Assembly: GCA_016868785.1 (NCBI GenBank)
Contig: VGFS01000005.1
Span: 1 to 64,000 of the forward strand
Reading direction: 5' to 3'
DNA: 64,000 bases
Source: Bacteroidota bacterium
GTDB taxonomy: Bacteria; Bacteroidota; Bacteroidia; NS11-12g; UBA955
Positions 16,381-25,110 of this stretch are shown here, in pieces. The number at the start of each line of letters is the position of its first letter. Position 1 is the first letter of the stretch. The notes under the pieces were generated by a model that was not told the DNA's origin, searched no databases, and saw only the letters and a list, made by a program, of their open reading frames with translations. A program made the translations under genes and the position numbers.

Positions 16381-16962
16381 ATGAAAACCATTTTTCTTAA
16401 AGCAGAATCACGCGCGGAAGTAGGTACTCGCACAGCGAAAGCTTTGCGTGCTGAAGGCAAGGTTCCTTGTAACATGTATGGTTTGGCAGACGGCAATTTG
16501 AATTTTGCTGTTTACCAAGCGGATTTTAAAAACTTGGTATACACACCTAACGTATACAAAGTAAAGATTGAATTGGATGGCAAAAACTACGATGCCATTT
16601 TACAAGATATTCAATTCCACCCAGTATCTGACATGATCATCCACTGCGATTTCGTAGCGGTTGACGAGAAGAAGCCTGTAATCATGGACATTCCAGTTCG
16701 TGTTGTAGGAAATTCTCCTGGTGTTCGTGCCGGTGGTAAATTGGTGAAAAAATTGAACCGTTTGCGTGTGCGTGGTTTGATTGCAAACTTGCCTGATTTC
16801 ATTGATGTCAGCATTGACACCCTGGAAATTGGTCAGTCTGCTAAAGTTGGTCAAGTAGAAGTTTCAGGGTTTGATTTGTTGGATTCTCCTGCGAACGCAA
16901 TTGTGACAATTAAGACAACCCGTGCGTTGATGCAGGCTGCTGCAGAAGCAAACAAAAACTAA
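16381..16962 (+). CDS. rplY: 50S ribosomal protein L25 (Ctc long form)
   Basis: A 193-aa L25 of the CTC type binds 5S rRNA. The N-terminal L25 domain (LKAESRAEVGTRTAKALRAEGKVPCNMYG) is followed by the TL5/Ctc C-terminal beta domain (IPVRVVGNSPGVRAGGKL, then LPDFIDVSIDTLEIGQSAKV). A strong terminator follows, shared with the convergent superoxide dismutase gene. Confidence 0.95.
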   Translation: MKTIFLKAESRAEVGTRTAKALRAEGKVPCNMYGLADGNLNFAVYQADFKNLVYTPNVYKVKIELDGKNYDAILQDIQFHPVSDMIIHCDFVAVDEKKPVIMDIPVRVVGNSPGVRAGGKLVKKLNRLRVRGLIANLPDFIDVSIDTLEIGQSAKVGQVEVSGFDLLDSPANAIVTIKTTRALMQAAAEANKN

Positions 16963-16988
16963 TTGATTTTAGTATCACAATAAAAAAA

Positions 16989-17011
16989 CCCCGGCTTGCC
17001 GGGGTTTTTTT
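16989..17011. terminator. Strong bidirectional terminator
   Basis: A perfect 7-bp stem CCCCGGC/GCCGGGG with a TT loop, flanked by A and T runs, lies between rplY and the convergent superoxide dismutase gene. Confidence 0.9.
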
Positions 17012-17044
17012 ATGCTCGGTGATCGAGAAAAAGTGGATGGTTTA

Positions 17045-17650
17045 TTATTTGGTAGCCTCTTTGAAATGGGTGTTTACCGCAGACCAATTTACCAAGTTCC
17101 AGAAGGCATTGATGTAATCTGGACGACGGTTTTGGTAATGCAGGTAGTAAGCGTGCTCCCATACATCCAACCCCAAAATGGGTGTTCCTTTTACTTCGGC
17201 GATATCCATCAAAGGATTGTCTTGATTGGGTGTAGAGGTAATCACCAATTTTTGGTCGTGAACTATCAGCCAAGCCCAACCGCTACCAAAACGGGTTGTA
17301 GCTGCGCTGTTGAATTGTTCTTTCATGGCATCAAATGAACCAAAGGAAGTCACGATGGCATCCATCAAAGCCCCAGTAGGCTGTCCGCCTGCGTTGGGAC
17401 CTAAAATACCCCAAAAGAAGGTGTGATTCCAATGTCCGCCTCCATTGTTGCGGATGGCTGTGCTGTAGCCAGAGATGTTGTGTATCAGATCTATCAACGT
17501 GTGAATTTCAGCGGCATTGCCTTTCACGGCGTTGTTTAGATTGTTTACATAAGCTTGATGATGTTTTCCATGATGAATTTCCATGGTCTTGGCATCAATG
17601 TGTGGCTCCAGTGCATTGTATGCATACGGTAATGCGGATAATTCGTGCAT
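17045..17650 (-). CDS. sodA: Superoxide dismutase (Mn/Fe family)
   Basis: A 201-aa enzyme that converts superoxide to hydrogen peroxide and oxygen. Metal ligands are visible: the first His in [12 protein letters not shown], the second in [11 protein letters not shown], and DVWEHAYY with the Asp and His ligands. The GGGHWNH context and the [15 protein letters not shown] signature lean toward manganese or cambialistic enzymes rather than strict iron forms. There is no signal peptide, so it is cytosolic. The promoter box lies 24 nt upstream of the ATG. Confidence 0.95.
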   Translation of the reverse strand: MHELSALPYAYNALEPHIDAKTMEIHHGKHHQAYVNNLNNAVKGNAAEIHTLIDLIHNISGYSTAIRNNGGGHWNHTFFWGILGPNAGGQPTGALMDAIVTSFGSFDAMKEQFNSAATTRFGSGWAWLIVHDQKLVITSTPNQDNPLMDIAEVKGTPILGLDVWEHAYYLHYQNRRPDYINAFWNLVNWSAVNTHFKEATK

Positions 17651-17674
17651 AGCTCGTTAATTTAATGTTTAAAA

Positions 17675-17682
17675 CAAAGTTA
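17675..17682 (-). promoter_or_regulatory. sodA -7 box
   Basis: TAACTTTG on the minus strand, 24 nt before the ATG. Confidence 0.6.
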
Positions 17683-17731
17683 CGTGAAAGGGGTTTGCTT
17701 TTCAAATCGGAAAAATCCATATCGTTCGTCT

Positions 17732-17739
17732 TATTTTTG
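17732..17739 (+). promoter_or_regulatory. pnuC -7 box
   Basis: TATTTTTG, 21 nt before the pnuC ATG. A purine-rich AAGGAGAC after it could act as a ribosome-binding site, unusual in this window. Confidence 0.55.
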
Positions 17740-17760
17740 CAAGGAGACAATTAGAGACAA

Positions 17761-18438
17761 ATGCAATTTATACTCTCACAATGGCCTACATGGCTAGAAC
17801 ACACTTCTTTGAATAAGGTTGAGTTGCTGGCAGCGATGTCGTCGTTCTGGTGCGTGTGGTTGGCTGCAAAGAACAGTGTGTTGAATTGGCCAGTAGCCAT
17901 GTTGGGGTCGGCGATTTATTGTGTGGTTTTTTTTCAGGGTGCACTGTATTCCGATGCTTTTTTGAATGTCGTTTTTCTGTTTTTTCAAGGCTTTGGCTGG
18001 TACAGTTGGAATAAAAACGGTCAGTATCAAGCAGTCGAAGGCGAAGTGCGCAATAACAACATGCAGCCTACTTCGTTGTTGCCATCCGATGGATTGAAAA
18101 TCTTGTTGGTGGGTGCGTTGTGTTATTATCCATGGACCTTGTTTGTGAAAAGTGGCACGGTGCAGCAATGGATTGCGCCAGGTTCTTTTCAGCCACCGCG
18201 ATTTTTATACTTAGACGCGGGATTGTTTATCTTGAGCATCATGGCTTTGTACATGCAGGCAAAGCGATGGATAGAACATTGGTTTCTTTGGATTTTGATT
18301 GATGTGATTTATGTGCCTGTTTATTGGCTCAACGAGAATCAAATCACGGCCTTACTCTATACCGCATACATTCCATTGGCGATAAAAGGGTATCAATTGT
18401 GGAAGGTTAATCTTCGGGAACGTAAAGCAGTTGGCTGA
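17761..18438 (+). CDS. pnuC: PnuC-family vitamin transporter
   Basis: A 225-aa inner-membrane protein with seven predicted hydrophobic segments. PnuC proteins carry nicotinamide riboside or, in relatives, thiamine or riboflavin by facilitated diffusion. Family motifs include WPVAMLGSAIYCVVFF, then FFQGFGWYSWNK (family WxxW region) and the C-terminal WILIDVIYVPVYWLNENQITALLYTAYIPLAIKG. No NadR or thiamine kinase is adjacent, so the substrate is undecided. The 3' end overlaps the convergent M16 gene by 32 bp. Confidence 0.88.
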   Translation: MQFILSQWPTWLEHTSLNKVELLAAMSSFWCVWLAAKNSVLNWPVAMLGSAIYCVVFFQGALYSDAFLNVVFLFFQGFGWYSWNKNGQYQAVEGEVRNNNMQPTSLLPSDGLKILLVGALCYYPWTLFVKSGTVQQWIAPGSFQPPRFLYLDAGLFILSIMALYMQAKRWIEHWFLWILIDVIYVPVYWLNENQITALLYTAYIPLAIKGYQLWKVNLRERKAVG

Positions 18439-19669
18439 ATTGATCCTCTTGGAGGATATGGTTTGCTACCTCCAGAATATCGCTTGCCGAAACAGTTTGT
18501 ATTTGTTTAATGGCCTCCTCAATGCGGGTGGCGGTTCCTTTGCGTAAAATACTTTGGCCCAGATGCATCATCAGACCGCTGCGATTTTCATTGGACAATA
18601 TCAGTTGTCCTGCGTATTGATTTTTCGCCCGAGAAAGTTGTAAACTACCCAGAGATTGGGTGCGCAGTTTTTTTAATTCTTTGAAGATAAGCGACACTGA
18701 TTTTTCAATGTATTTGGGCTCGCTACCCACAAAGCAATGAAACAAGCCTGTATGGGCGAAGGCGCTATACCCGCTTTCAACATTGTAGGTGTAACCGTAT
18801 TTTTCTCGAATGGCGAGGTTTAAACGACTGTTTAAAACTGGGCCACCGAAGAAATTATTCAACAGTAGCAAAGTCCATCGCTTTGGATGGTCCAATTCAT
18901 AAGCCAAGCTACCCAAAATGGCATAGGCCTGTTGAAAATCGGTTTTTTTTCGCTCAATAAAGTTGGGTTTGGAATGAAAGGGGGGGGTCAGGGCTGGCTG
19001 ATAATGTGTGTTGGCTTGTTTGGTGGAGAGCCAACTTTCATCGGGTAAAAAACGTTGCAAAGCCGCCAATACGCGTTCCAAGGATACATTGCCAACCACG
19101 GAAAATACCATGTTGTTGAAACGGTAATGGGTATGAACAAAATCGAAAAGGTTAGCCGGTTGAATGGCATGTACCGATGATTCCGTTCCCAGAATATTGT
19201 GTGCTAGTGGGTGTCCTTCGAAAATTCGTTCTTGAAACTCATCGAAAATATTCTCCTCAGGCGTATCCAAGTACATGTTGATTTCATCCAAGATTACTTT
19301 TTTCTCTTTTTCTAATTCTTGGGCAGGGAATGTAGATCGAAAGACGACATCGCACAAAATATCGGTAAGTCGCGATAGGTGTTTGCCTTCGGTTGTTCCG
19401 TAAATGGTGGTAATTTCTTTGGTTGTGTATGCATTGAGTTCACCGCCTACCACCTCCAAATGATTGAGCACATGGATGGTTTTTCGGTGCTCCGTGCCTT
19501 TGAACAACATATGCTCCAAGCAATGCGCCAATCCTGGGTGTGCGTCATCGTTTTTGCTTCCGGCGTTGATTGAAAAACCAGCATGCACCAATTGGGTTCC
19601 GCGAACCCGCTGATGAACTACCCTCAGGCCATTTGGTAAGGTGATTATTTGGTGATTTTCGGTACCCAT
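18407..19669 (-). CDS. M16-family zinc peptidase (insulinase-like)
   Basis: A 420-aa single-unit M16 peptidase. The inverted zinc motif HCLEH (H49, E52, H53) is intact, with GGELNAYTTKE downstream and KVILDEINMYLD supplying the likely third zinc ligand. The second half has the M16 C-terminal domain (LNSRLNLAIREKYGYTYNVESGYSAF). No signal peptide is seen, so it is probably cytosolic. Upstream in-frame ATGs at 19729 and nearby were rejected because TATTTTTG ends 7 nt before this ATG. A G run at about 18977 does not break the frame. Confidence 0.9.
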   Translation of the reverse strand: MGTENHQIITLPNGLRVVHQRVRGTQLVHAGFSINAGSKNDDAHPGLAHCLEHMLFKGTEHRKTIHVLNHLEVVGGELNAYTTKEITTIYGTTEGKHLSRLTDILCDVVFRSTFPAQELEKEKKVILDEINMYLDTPEENIFDEFQERIFEGHPLAHNILGTESSVHAIQPANLFDFVHTHYRFNNMVFSVVGNVSLERVLAALQRFLPDESWLSTKQANTHYQPALTPPFHSKPNFIERKKTDFQQAYAILGSLAYELDHPKRWTLLLLNNFFGGPVLNSRLNLAIREKYGYTYNVESGYSAFAHTGLFHCFVGSEPKYIEKSVSLIFKELKKLRTQSLGSLQLSRAKNQYAGQLILSNENRSGLMMHLGQSILRKGTATRIEEAIKQIQTVSASDILEVANHILQEDQFSQLLYVPED

Positions 19670-19676
19670 TAGCATG

Positions 19677-19684
19677 CAAAAATA
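19677..19684 (-). promoter_or_regulatory. M16 peptidase gene -7 box
   Basis: TATTTTTG on the minus strand, ending 7 nt before the ATG at 19669. Confidence 0.55.
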
Positions 19685-19698
19685 CCTTCTGTTTGGCG

Positions 19699-19706
19699 TA
19701 TTTTTG
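19699..19706 (+). promoter_or_regulatory. DHH phosphoesterase gene -7 box
   Basis: TATTTTTG, ending 9 nt before the ATG at 19716. The divergent M16 box is 14 bp away, so both promoters fit in the 46 bp between the genes. Confidence 0.55.
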
Positions 19707-19715
19707 TTGAAACTC

Positions 19716-20738
19716 ATGTTAATCAACAATACAGCCCCTCTGGTTCAACTTTTGAACGAAAGAAAAATCAATTCTGTGGTGATAACCACCCACCACAAAC
19801 CCGATGGCGATGCCATGGGTTCAATCCTCGGACTGTGGGGTTTTTTGCGTGAATTTGTTTCAGATGTGGTGGTTTGCACTCCCACCGATTATGCAGAGAA
19901 CCTGTTTTGGTTGCCAGGAAACGAATACGTGCTAGACTTTGAAAAATCTGCCAATGAAGTTGCCCAAAAAGTAGCCCATGCCGACGCCATTTTTTGTTTG
20001 GATTTTAACCGATTGTCAAGAATCAATCAGCTGGGCGATTTGGTGCGCGATTCAAAAGCAACCAAAGTGATGATGGATCACCATCTCGAACCAGAATCGT
20101 TTTCACACTATACCTATTGGGATTACGAAGCTTCAAGTACCTGTGAATTGGTCTATCAGTGGATTGCCAATGAATTTGGTGCGGACCATGTAACCCCGAG
20201 TATCGCCACATGCTTGTACACTGGCCTGATGACCGATACCGGCAATTTCCAACACAACAACACCAAACCAGCTACATTGAGATTGGCCGCGGATCTGATG
20301 GAACACGGTGCCGACCACCTAACGATTCACGCCAATATTTATGATGTGTTTTCCTTGGATAGGAGCCGATTGTTTGGGTACAGCCTATACAAAAAATTGG
20401 AAATCATTCCAGAATGCAAAACGGCTTTGATTTACCTAGACAGGGATGAATTGAAAGCGTTCCACGTTCAAACCGGCGATACAGAAGGATTGGTGAATTT
20501 TGGCTTGGGCTTGAAGAACATCGTATTGAGCGTGTTGATCATTGACAGAACAGAGCGCATTAAAATGAGCTTTAGGAGCAAAGGCGATTTTCCTGCCAAT
20601 GAACTTGCGGGAAAGTATTTTGAGGGGGGTGGACATCGGAATGCGGCTGGCGGACAAAGTACAGATACCCTTGAAGCCACAGTAGAAAAGTTCAAACGGG
20701 TGGTTTGGGAATACCAAGAGCAATTGTTGGCCGTATGA
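19716..20738 (+). CDS. DHH-family phosphoesterase (NrnA-like)
   Basis: A 340-aa cytosolic protein of the NrnA type, which degrades short oligoribonucleotides and/or 3'-phosphoadenosine 5'-phosphate. The DHH domain shows THHKPDGDAMGS (metal ligands, residues 26-36), FCLDFN, and the name-giving MMDHHLEP. The DHHA1 domain near the C-terminus has FEGGGHRNAAGG. The start at 19716 was chosen because the promoter lies inside the longer reading frame. Followed 59 nt later by a lipoprotein gene. Confidence 0.9.
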   Translation: MLINNTAPLVQLLNERKINSVVITTHHKPDGDAMGSILGLWGFLREFVSDVVVCTPTDYAENLFWLPGNEYVLDFEKSANEVAQKVAHADAIFCLDFNRLSRINQLGDLVRDSKATKVMMDHHLEPESFSHYTYWDYEASSTCELVYQWIANEFGADHVTPSIATCLYTGLMTDTGNFQHNNTKPATLRLAADLMEHGADHLTIHANIYDVFSLDRSRLFGYSLYKKLEIIPECKTALIYLDRDELKAFHVQTGDTEGLVNFGLGLKNIVLSVLIIDRTERIKMSFRSKGDFPANELAGKYFEGGGHRNAAGGQSTDTLEATVEKFKRVVWEYQEQLLAV

Positions 20739-20797
20739 AATTGGAAAGAAAATTACCCGAGAATCGTTAATTGATGAAAACAGAAGATAAATATTGG

Positions 20798-21730
20798 ATG
20801 AAAACATTCAAACTGAGTACCTGGATGGCGTTGCCCATGTTGCTGCTGTTGTCCTGCAATGGGGGGTTCAAAACCACCGACAAAGGATTGGTATACAAAT
20901 TTACCCAAGGGGATGCTTTGAAAAAACCATATGGACCTCACCATTTTATGTTGTTGAATCACATGCTGATAGGTCCCGACGGCGACACCCTTGAAAATAG
21001 TTTTAAATCGGACACCCTGGAAGAACTGCCCTACCCTTTGCAGGCAAAAAATGAATTGTTGGAGGCTTTGATGATGATGGGAACAGGCACGGAGATGGAA
21101 GTGAAGATTAGCACAGACAGTTTGAAGCAAAAAATTGGGGGTTCTCCTTTGATTGGTCTATTGGAGTCGGGCAAAGAAGCGCGGTTTATCATTCGTGTGG
21201 ATCGTGTTTTAACGGCTGAAGATTACGACGCCTATCGCAATCAAAAGTTTTTAAATCGGATCATGGCTGAAAACAAGTTGATTGATGAGTATGCCGCGAA
21301 ACATGTGGTTGCCAACCTGCCTGAGGGGGGGTGGTTGCTAGACTCATCCAAAATGATCAAATATCGCATCAAACAAAAAGATGGGAGTTATGATTTTTCA
21401 CAACGTAGATTGGAAAATGCCCCTATCCTCAAAGGCAATACAGCAGCCTCTTTTCATTGCGAAGTATACAATATCGATGGTACTTTGCTCGTGAATTCAT
21501 CGATGGAAGGTCGTTTATACCGCGCAGAAAAAGTGGGTACAGACCCTTTTGAATCGGCCTTGGCCATATACGATGTCAAGTGCCTAAACATTTTGCCTTT
21601 CTATTTAACGGTTGGTGAAGAAGGCGAGTTTTTGGTGACTTCTGCGAATGGATACGGCAATAAAGGCAGGATTGGAGTGCCTCCCTACGCTCCGCTGCGG
21701 GTGGTAATTAAATCAGTTACGCCTGAGTAA
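20798..21730 (+). CDS. Lipoprotein, possibly FKBP-like
   Basis: MKTFKLSTWMALPMLLLLSC is a lipoprotein signal with the acylated cysteine at residue 20; an earlier ATG at 20774 would add eight residues. The protein (310 aa) has two similar halves. Each starts with a strand such as GLVYKFTQGD or MIKYRIKQKDG and contains a GTLL/GDTL-type turn, and the last ends YGNKGRIGVPPYAPLRVVIKSV. That ending resembles the end of FKBP-type peptidyl-prolyl isomerases, so this may be an FKBP-like periplasmic protein. Isomerase activity is not assured. Confidence 0.65.
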   Translation: MKTFKLSTWMALPMLLLLSCNGGFKTTDKGLVYKFTQGDALKKPYGPHHFMLLNHMLIGPDGDTLENSFKSDTLEELPYPLQAKNELLEALMMMGTGTEMEVKISTDSLKQKIGGSPLIGLLESGKEARFIIRVDRVLTAEDYDAYRNQKFLNRIMAENKLIDEYAAKHVVANLPEGGWLLDSSKMIKYRIKQKDGSYDFSQRRLENAPILKGNTAASFHCEVYNIDGTLLVNSSMEGRLYRAEKVGTDPFESALAIYDVKCLNILPFYLTVGEEGEFLVTSANGYGNKGRIGVPPYAPLRVVIKSVTPE

Positions 21731-21765
21731 CACAAAGTTTTCGGTATAAAGCCATTAGAAGGTAG

Positions 21766-21773
21766 TAATTTTG
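21766..21773 (+). promoter_or_regulatory. rfbB -7 box
   Basis: TAATTTTG ends 7 nt before the rfbB ATG. Confidence 0.6.
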
Positions 21774-21780
21774 AAATTTC

Positions 21781-22833
21781 ATGGGTAAAAAGAACATCAT
21801 CATCACCGGCGGAGCCGGTTTTATTGGCAGTCATGTCGTGAGAAGGTTTGTGAAAAACCACCCCGATTTGCACATCATCAATGTGGATGCCTTGACTTAT
21901 GCGGGCAATTTGGAAAATTTGAAAGATGTTGAGCAAGCGAATAACTATGAGTTTTTGCGCATCGATATCACAGACAAAGCGGCGATCGAATCTTTGTTTT
22001 CGTCAAGAACCATTCACGGTGTTATTCATTTGGCTGCGGAGAGTCACGTGGATCGCAGCATCACCAACCCCATTGATTTTGTGATGACCAATGTGGTGGG
22101 AACGGTGGTTTTATTGAATGCTTACAAGGCCTACGGCGACACTGAAAATGGTCGATTTTACCATGTGAGTACCGACGAAGTCTACGGTACATTGGGTGAA
22201 GATGGCAAATTCACGGAGGAAACCCCTTACGACCCCAATTCACCTTACAGTGCATCAAAAGCAAGTTCGGATCATTTCGTTCGTGCCTATCACGAAACGT
22301 ATAAATTGCCGGTTGTCATCAGCAATTGCTCCAACAACTATGGCAGCCATCAGTTCCCTGAGAAGTTGATTCCATTGATGATTCACAACATCACGCACAA
22401 CAAACCCTTGCCCGTTTATGGCAAAGGAGAGAACGTTCGCGATTGGTTGTGGGTGGAAGACCATGCGCGTGCCATCGAAACCATTTACTTCGAAGGGAGA
22501 AACGGTGAAACGTATAACATTGGTGGTAACAACGAATGGAAGAACATTGATTTGGTTCACAAATTGTGCGAGATCATGGATCGCAAATTGGACAGGAATG
22601 CTGGCGATTCAGCGAAGTTGATTACTTATGTAACTGACCGCAAAGGACATGATTTCCGTTACGCCATTGACGCGAGCAAACTGGAAAATGAATTGAAATG
22701 GTCGCCCAGCGTTGCTTTTGACCAAGGATTTGAGAAAACCATCGATTGGTATTTGGAGAATACAGAATGGTTGGAGCGAGTGACTTCCGGTGCTTATTCT
22801 GACTATTACGAAGCCATGTATACTAGCCGTTAA
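21781..22833 (+). CDS. rfbB: dTDP-glucose 4,6-dehydratase
   Basis: RfbB/RmlB (350 aa) converts dTDP-glucose to dTDP-4-keto-6-deoxyglucose with bound NAD. The N-terminal Rossmann motif GGAGFIGSH is followed by DALTYAGNLENL. The active site has STDEVYG and Y156xxxK160 in SPYSASKASSDH. ENVRDWLWVEDHARA is the family's sugar-binding end. Length is typical. It uses the product of rfbA, encoded 15 kb upstream on the other strand. Confidence 0.96.
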   Translation: MGKKNIIITGGAGFIGSHVVRRFVKNHPDLHIINVDALTYAGNLENLKDVEQANNYEFLRIDITDKAAIESLFSSRTIHGVIHLAAESHVDRSITNPIDFVMTNVVGTVVLLNAYKAYGDTENGRFYHVSTDEVYGTLGEDGKFTEETPYDPNSPYSASKASSDHFVRAYHETYKLPVVISNCSNNYGSHQFPEKLIPLMIHNITHNKPLPVYGKGENVRDWLWVEDHARAIETIYFEGRNGETYNIGGNNEWKNIDLVHKLCEIMDRKLDRNAGDSAKLITYVTDRKGHDFRYAIDASKLENELKWSPSVAFDQGFEKTIDWYLENTEWLERVTSGAYSDYYEAMYTSR

Positions 22834-22847
22834 CTCGGTAGATTTTT

Positions 22848-24323
22848 ATGAATACACTACATCTATACAACACACTGAACAAAACGTTAGAACCGTTTAC
22901 ATCGATCGCTCCAAAACACGTGGGTATCTATGTCTGTGGTCCTACCGTTTATGGTCCCCCGCATTTGGGGCATGTTCGTGGCCCCATTGTATTTGATGTA
23001 TTGCGCCGATACTTGATTTTGCAGGGGTATAAGGTTCGTTTTGTTCGCAATATCACCGACGTGGGTCACTTGGTAGGCGATGCTGATGAGGGCGAGGATA
23101 AGCTTGCGAAGCAAGCGAAAGTTGAGCAGTTAGAGCCCATGGAGGTAGCGCAAACTTACACCGATGCCTACAATTCAGTGATGGATCGAATCAATGTGAT
23201 GAAGCCGAGCATTGAGCCACGTGCTACTGGCCACATTATCGAGCAGATTGAGATGATTCAAACGATCATTGAAAAGGGTTTGGCGTATGAGGTAAATGGT
23301 TCGGTTTACTTCGATGTAATGGCCTACAGCCAACAGTCACATTATGGTGTTTTGAGCGGCCGGGTATTGGAAGATTTGCAGGCAGGTGCTGGGAACCAAA
23401 GTCGTTCTTTGGAAGGACAAGATGAGAAACGCAATCCCAATGATTTTGCTTTGTGGAAGCGAGCCTCGGCCGAGCACATTATGCAATGGAGCAGTCCATG
23501 GGGCAAAGGATTCCCTGGATGGCACATAGAATGTAGTGCGATGAGTGCTCGGTATTTGGGTGAGCATTTCGACATTCATGGGGGCGGTATGGATTTGTTG
23601 TTTCCCCACCACGAGTGTGAAATTGCGCAAAGCACAGCGGCACATGACCGCGCGCCGGCCAAATATTGGATACATCACAACATGATCACCATCAATGGTC
23701 AAAAAATGGCCAAAAGTTTGGGAAATGGCATCATGGTTGAGCAGCTGTTTAAGGGAGAACACCCCTTGTTGTCGCAAGCGTTTGGTCCGATGACTTTGCG
23801 TTTCTTTGTCTTACAGGCCCACTATCGCGGTACGCTGGATTTCAGCAATGATGCTTTGTTGGCAGCCCAAAAGGGATGGCAGCGCATGCAGTCGGCGTTT
23901 CAATTGGTGTCTAATTTGCCCACGGTGAATGAGGGGGCTACCTTGGACGTGGCGGATGTATTTTCGTCGATAGTTTCGAGCTTGAACGATGATTTGAATA
24001 CGCCACAGGCGATAGCATCTTTCTTTGAATTGTCGCGCAGAATCAATTTGGTGAACGACGGTAAGGAAACAATTACCGCAGAGACCAAAACGAGCATGCA
24101 GCAATTGATCCAAGATTACTGTAAGGGTGTGTTGGGCTTGATTCCCGAGGATGCCGGTGCGGGCGATGGACTCTCAGATGCGATGGATATTATTCTGTCG
24201 TTGAGAGGTCAAGCCAAGGCCGATAAAAATTGGGCATTGAGTGATCAAATTCGGGATGCATTGAAAGAAAAAGGATTTGAAATTAAGGATGGTAAAGAGG
24301 GGACAACTTGGAATAAGTTGTAA
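22848..24323 (+). CDS. cysS: Cysteinyl-tRNA synthetase
   Basis: CysRS (491 aa) charges tRNA-Cys. The class I HIGH-type motif is in PTVYGPPHLGHVRG, zinc ligands are in YVCGPTVYG, WHIECSAMS and HHECEIAQ, and the KMSKS loop is KMAKSLGN. The DALR anticodon-binding domain follows. The end FEIKDGKEGTTWNKL is typical. It starts 14 nt after rfbB and continues with rsmE, so rfbB-cysS-rsmE may be one transcript. Confidence 0.97.
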   Translation: MNTLHLYNTLNKTLEPFTSIAPKHVGIYVCGPTVYGPPHLGHVRGPIVFDVLRRYLILQGYKVRFVRNITDVGHLVGDADEGEDKLAKQAKVEQLEPMEVAQTYTDAYNSVMDRINVMKPSIEPRATGHIIEQIEMIQTIIEKGLAYEVNGSVYFDVMAYSQQSHYGVLSGRVLEDLQAGAGNQSRSLEGQDEKRNPNDFALWKRASAEHIMQWSSPWGKGFPGWHIECSAMSARYLGEHFDIHGGGMDLLFPHHECEIAQSTAAHDRAPAKYWIHHNMITINGQKMAKSLGNGIMVEQLFKGEHPLLSQAFGPMTLRFFVLQAHYRGTLDFSNDALLAAQKGWQRMQSAFQLVSNLPTVNEGATLDVADVFSSIVSSLNDDLNTPQAIASFFELSRRINLVNDGKETITAETKTSMQQLIQDYCKGVLGLIPEDAGAGDGLSDAMDIILSLRGQAKADKNWALSDQIRDALKEKGFEIKDGKEGTTWNKL

Positions 24324-24350
24324 ATTTATATTGTTTTCTAAAGAATAGTT

Positions 24351-25037
24351 ATGCCTGGTCATTTCACTTTTTACTGTAAGCACATAGACGGTGAATTGGC
24401 CCATTTCGATGAAACGGAAGCCAAGCACGTATTGCAGGTGTTGCGGTATGCGGTTGGGGATGAGGTTTTTTTCACTGATGGCAAAGGGTCTCGATTTCGC
24501 GGGGTCATTGCTCAAGGCAACAAGCAGGGATTTCAGGCCCAGATTGTTGCGCGTGAAAAGGTGGAAAAACCCGCTGAATTGAACATTTGTGTTGCGATTC
24601 TCAAGTCTGGAGACCGCATGGAATGGGCCGTTGAGAAATGCACCGAGTTGGGCGTGAGTTCGGTGGTTTTTTTTCAGTCCGACAATGGAGAGCGGGGCAA
24701 GATAAATTTAGGAAGAATGCAAAAAGTGGCGATTGCGGCATTGAAGCAAAGTCACGGTGCTTGGTTGCCTGAGGTAAAGCAGCTTACGTTTTCTGAGGCA
24801 TTGCAAGGGCCATTTTTGGAAAAAAAATACATTGCCTATTGTGGTGACAGTGAAAAGGTGGGTGTTTCCGGGGTTGAACTTCCGGCAACTATTTTCATTG
24901 GACCGGAGGGTGATTTTTCTATGAAGGAATTAACGGCAGCCACTTCGGTGGGTTGTTTGACCTTGGATTTGGGGGTTCAGATATTGCGCACGGAGACAGC
25001 GATGGTGGCGATTTCAGCTGCATTGCGATTGCGGTAA
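24351..25037 (+). CDS. rsmE: 16S rRNA (uracil-1498-N3)-methyltransferase
   Basis: RsmE (228 aa) methylates U1498 of 16S rRNA using S-adenosylmethionine. An N-terminal PUA-like domain (HFDETEAKHVLQVLRYAVGDEVFFTDGKG) is followed by a SPOUT trefoil-knot domain with MEWAVEKCTELGVSSVVF, FIGPEGDFSMKE and LGVQILRTETAMVAI. All knot motifs are intact. Confidence 0.95.
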   Translation: MPGHFTFYCKHIDGELAHFDETEAKHVLQVLRYAVGDEVFFTDGKGSRFRGVIAQGNKQGFQAQIVAREKVEKPAELNICVAILKSGDRMEWAVEKCTELGVSSVVFFQSDNGERGKINLGRMQKVAIAALKQSHGAWLPEVKQLTFSEALQGPFLEKKYIAYCGDSEKVGVSGVELPATIFIGPEGDFSMKELTAATSVGCLTLDLGVQILRTETAMVAISAALRLR

Positions 25038-25098
25038 ATGTGGGTAAAAGGCGGTGTTTTCGTGCTTGTTTTGGGGTGCTTGTTTTGAGGGAATTGGG

Positions 25099-25106
25099 TA
25101 TCTTTG
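25099..25106 (+). promoter_or_regulatory. purD -7 box, leaderless arrangement
   Basis: TATCTTTG ends 4 nt before the GTG at 25111. Confidence 0.6.
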
Positions 25107-25110
25107 TTTT

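Noticed and set aside
18973-18983. G run in the M16 peptidase gene
   Set aside because: Considered as a frameshift or phase-variable site, but the frame is intact and the run is short.
25054-25110. Longer N-terminus of purD
   Set aside because: It includes the promoter box and departs from the family start, which matches at the GTG.
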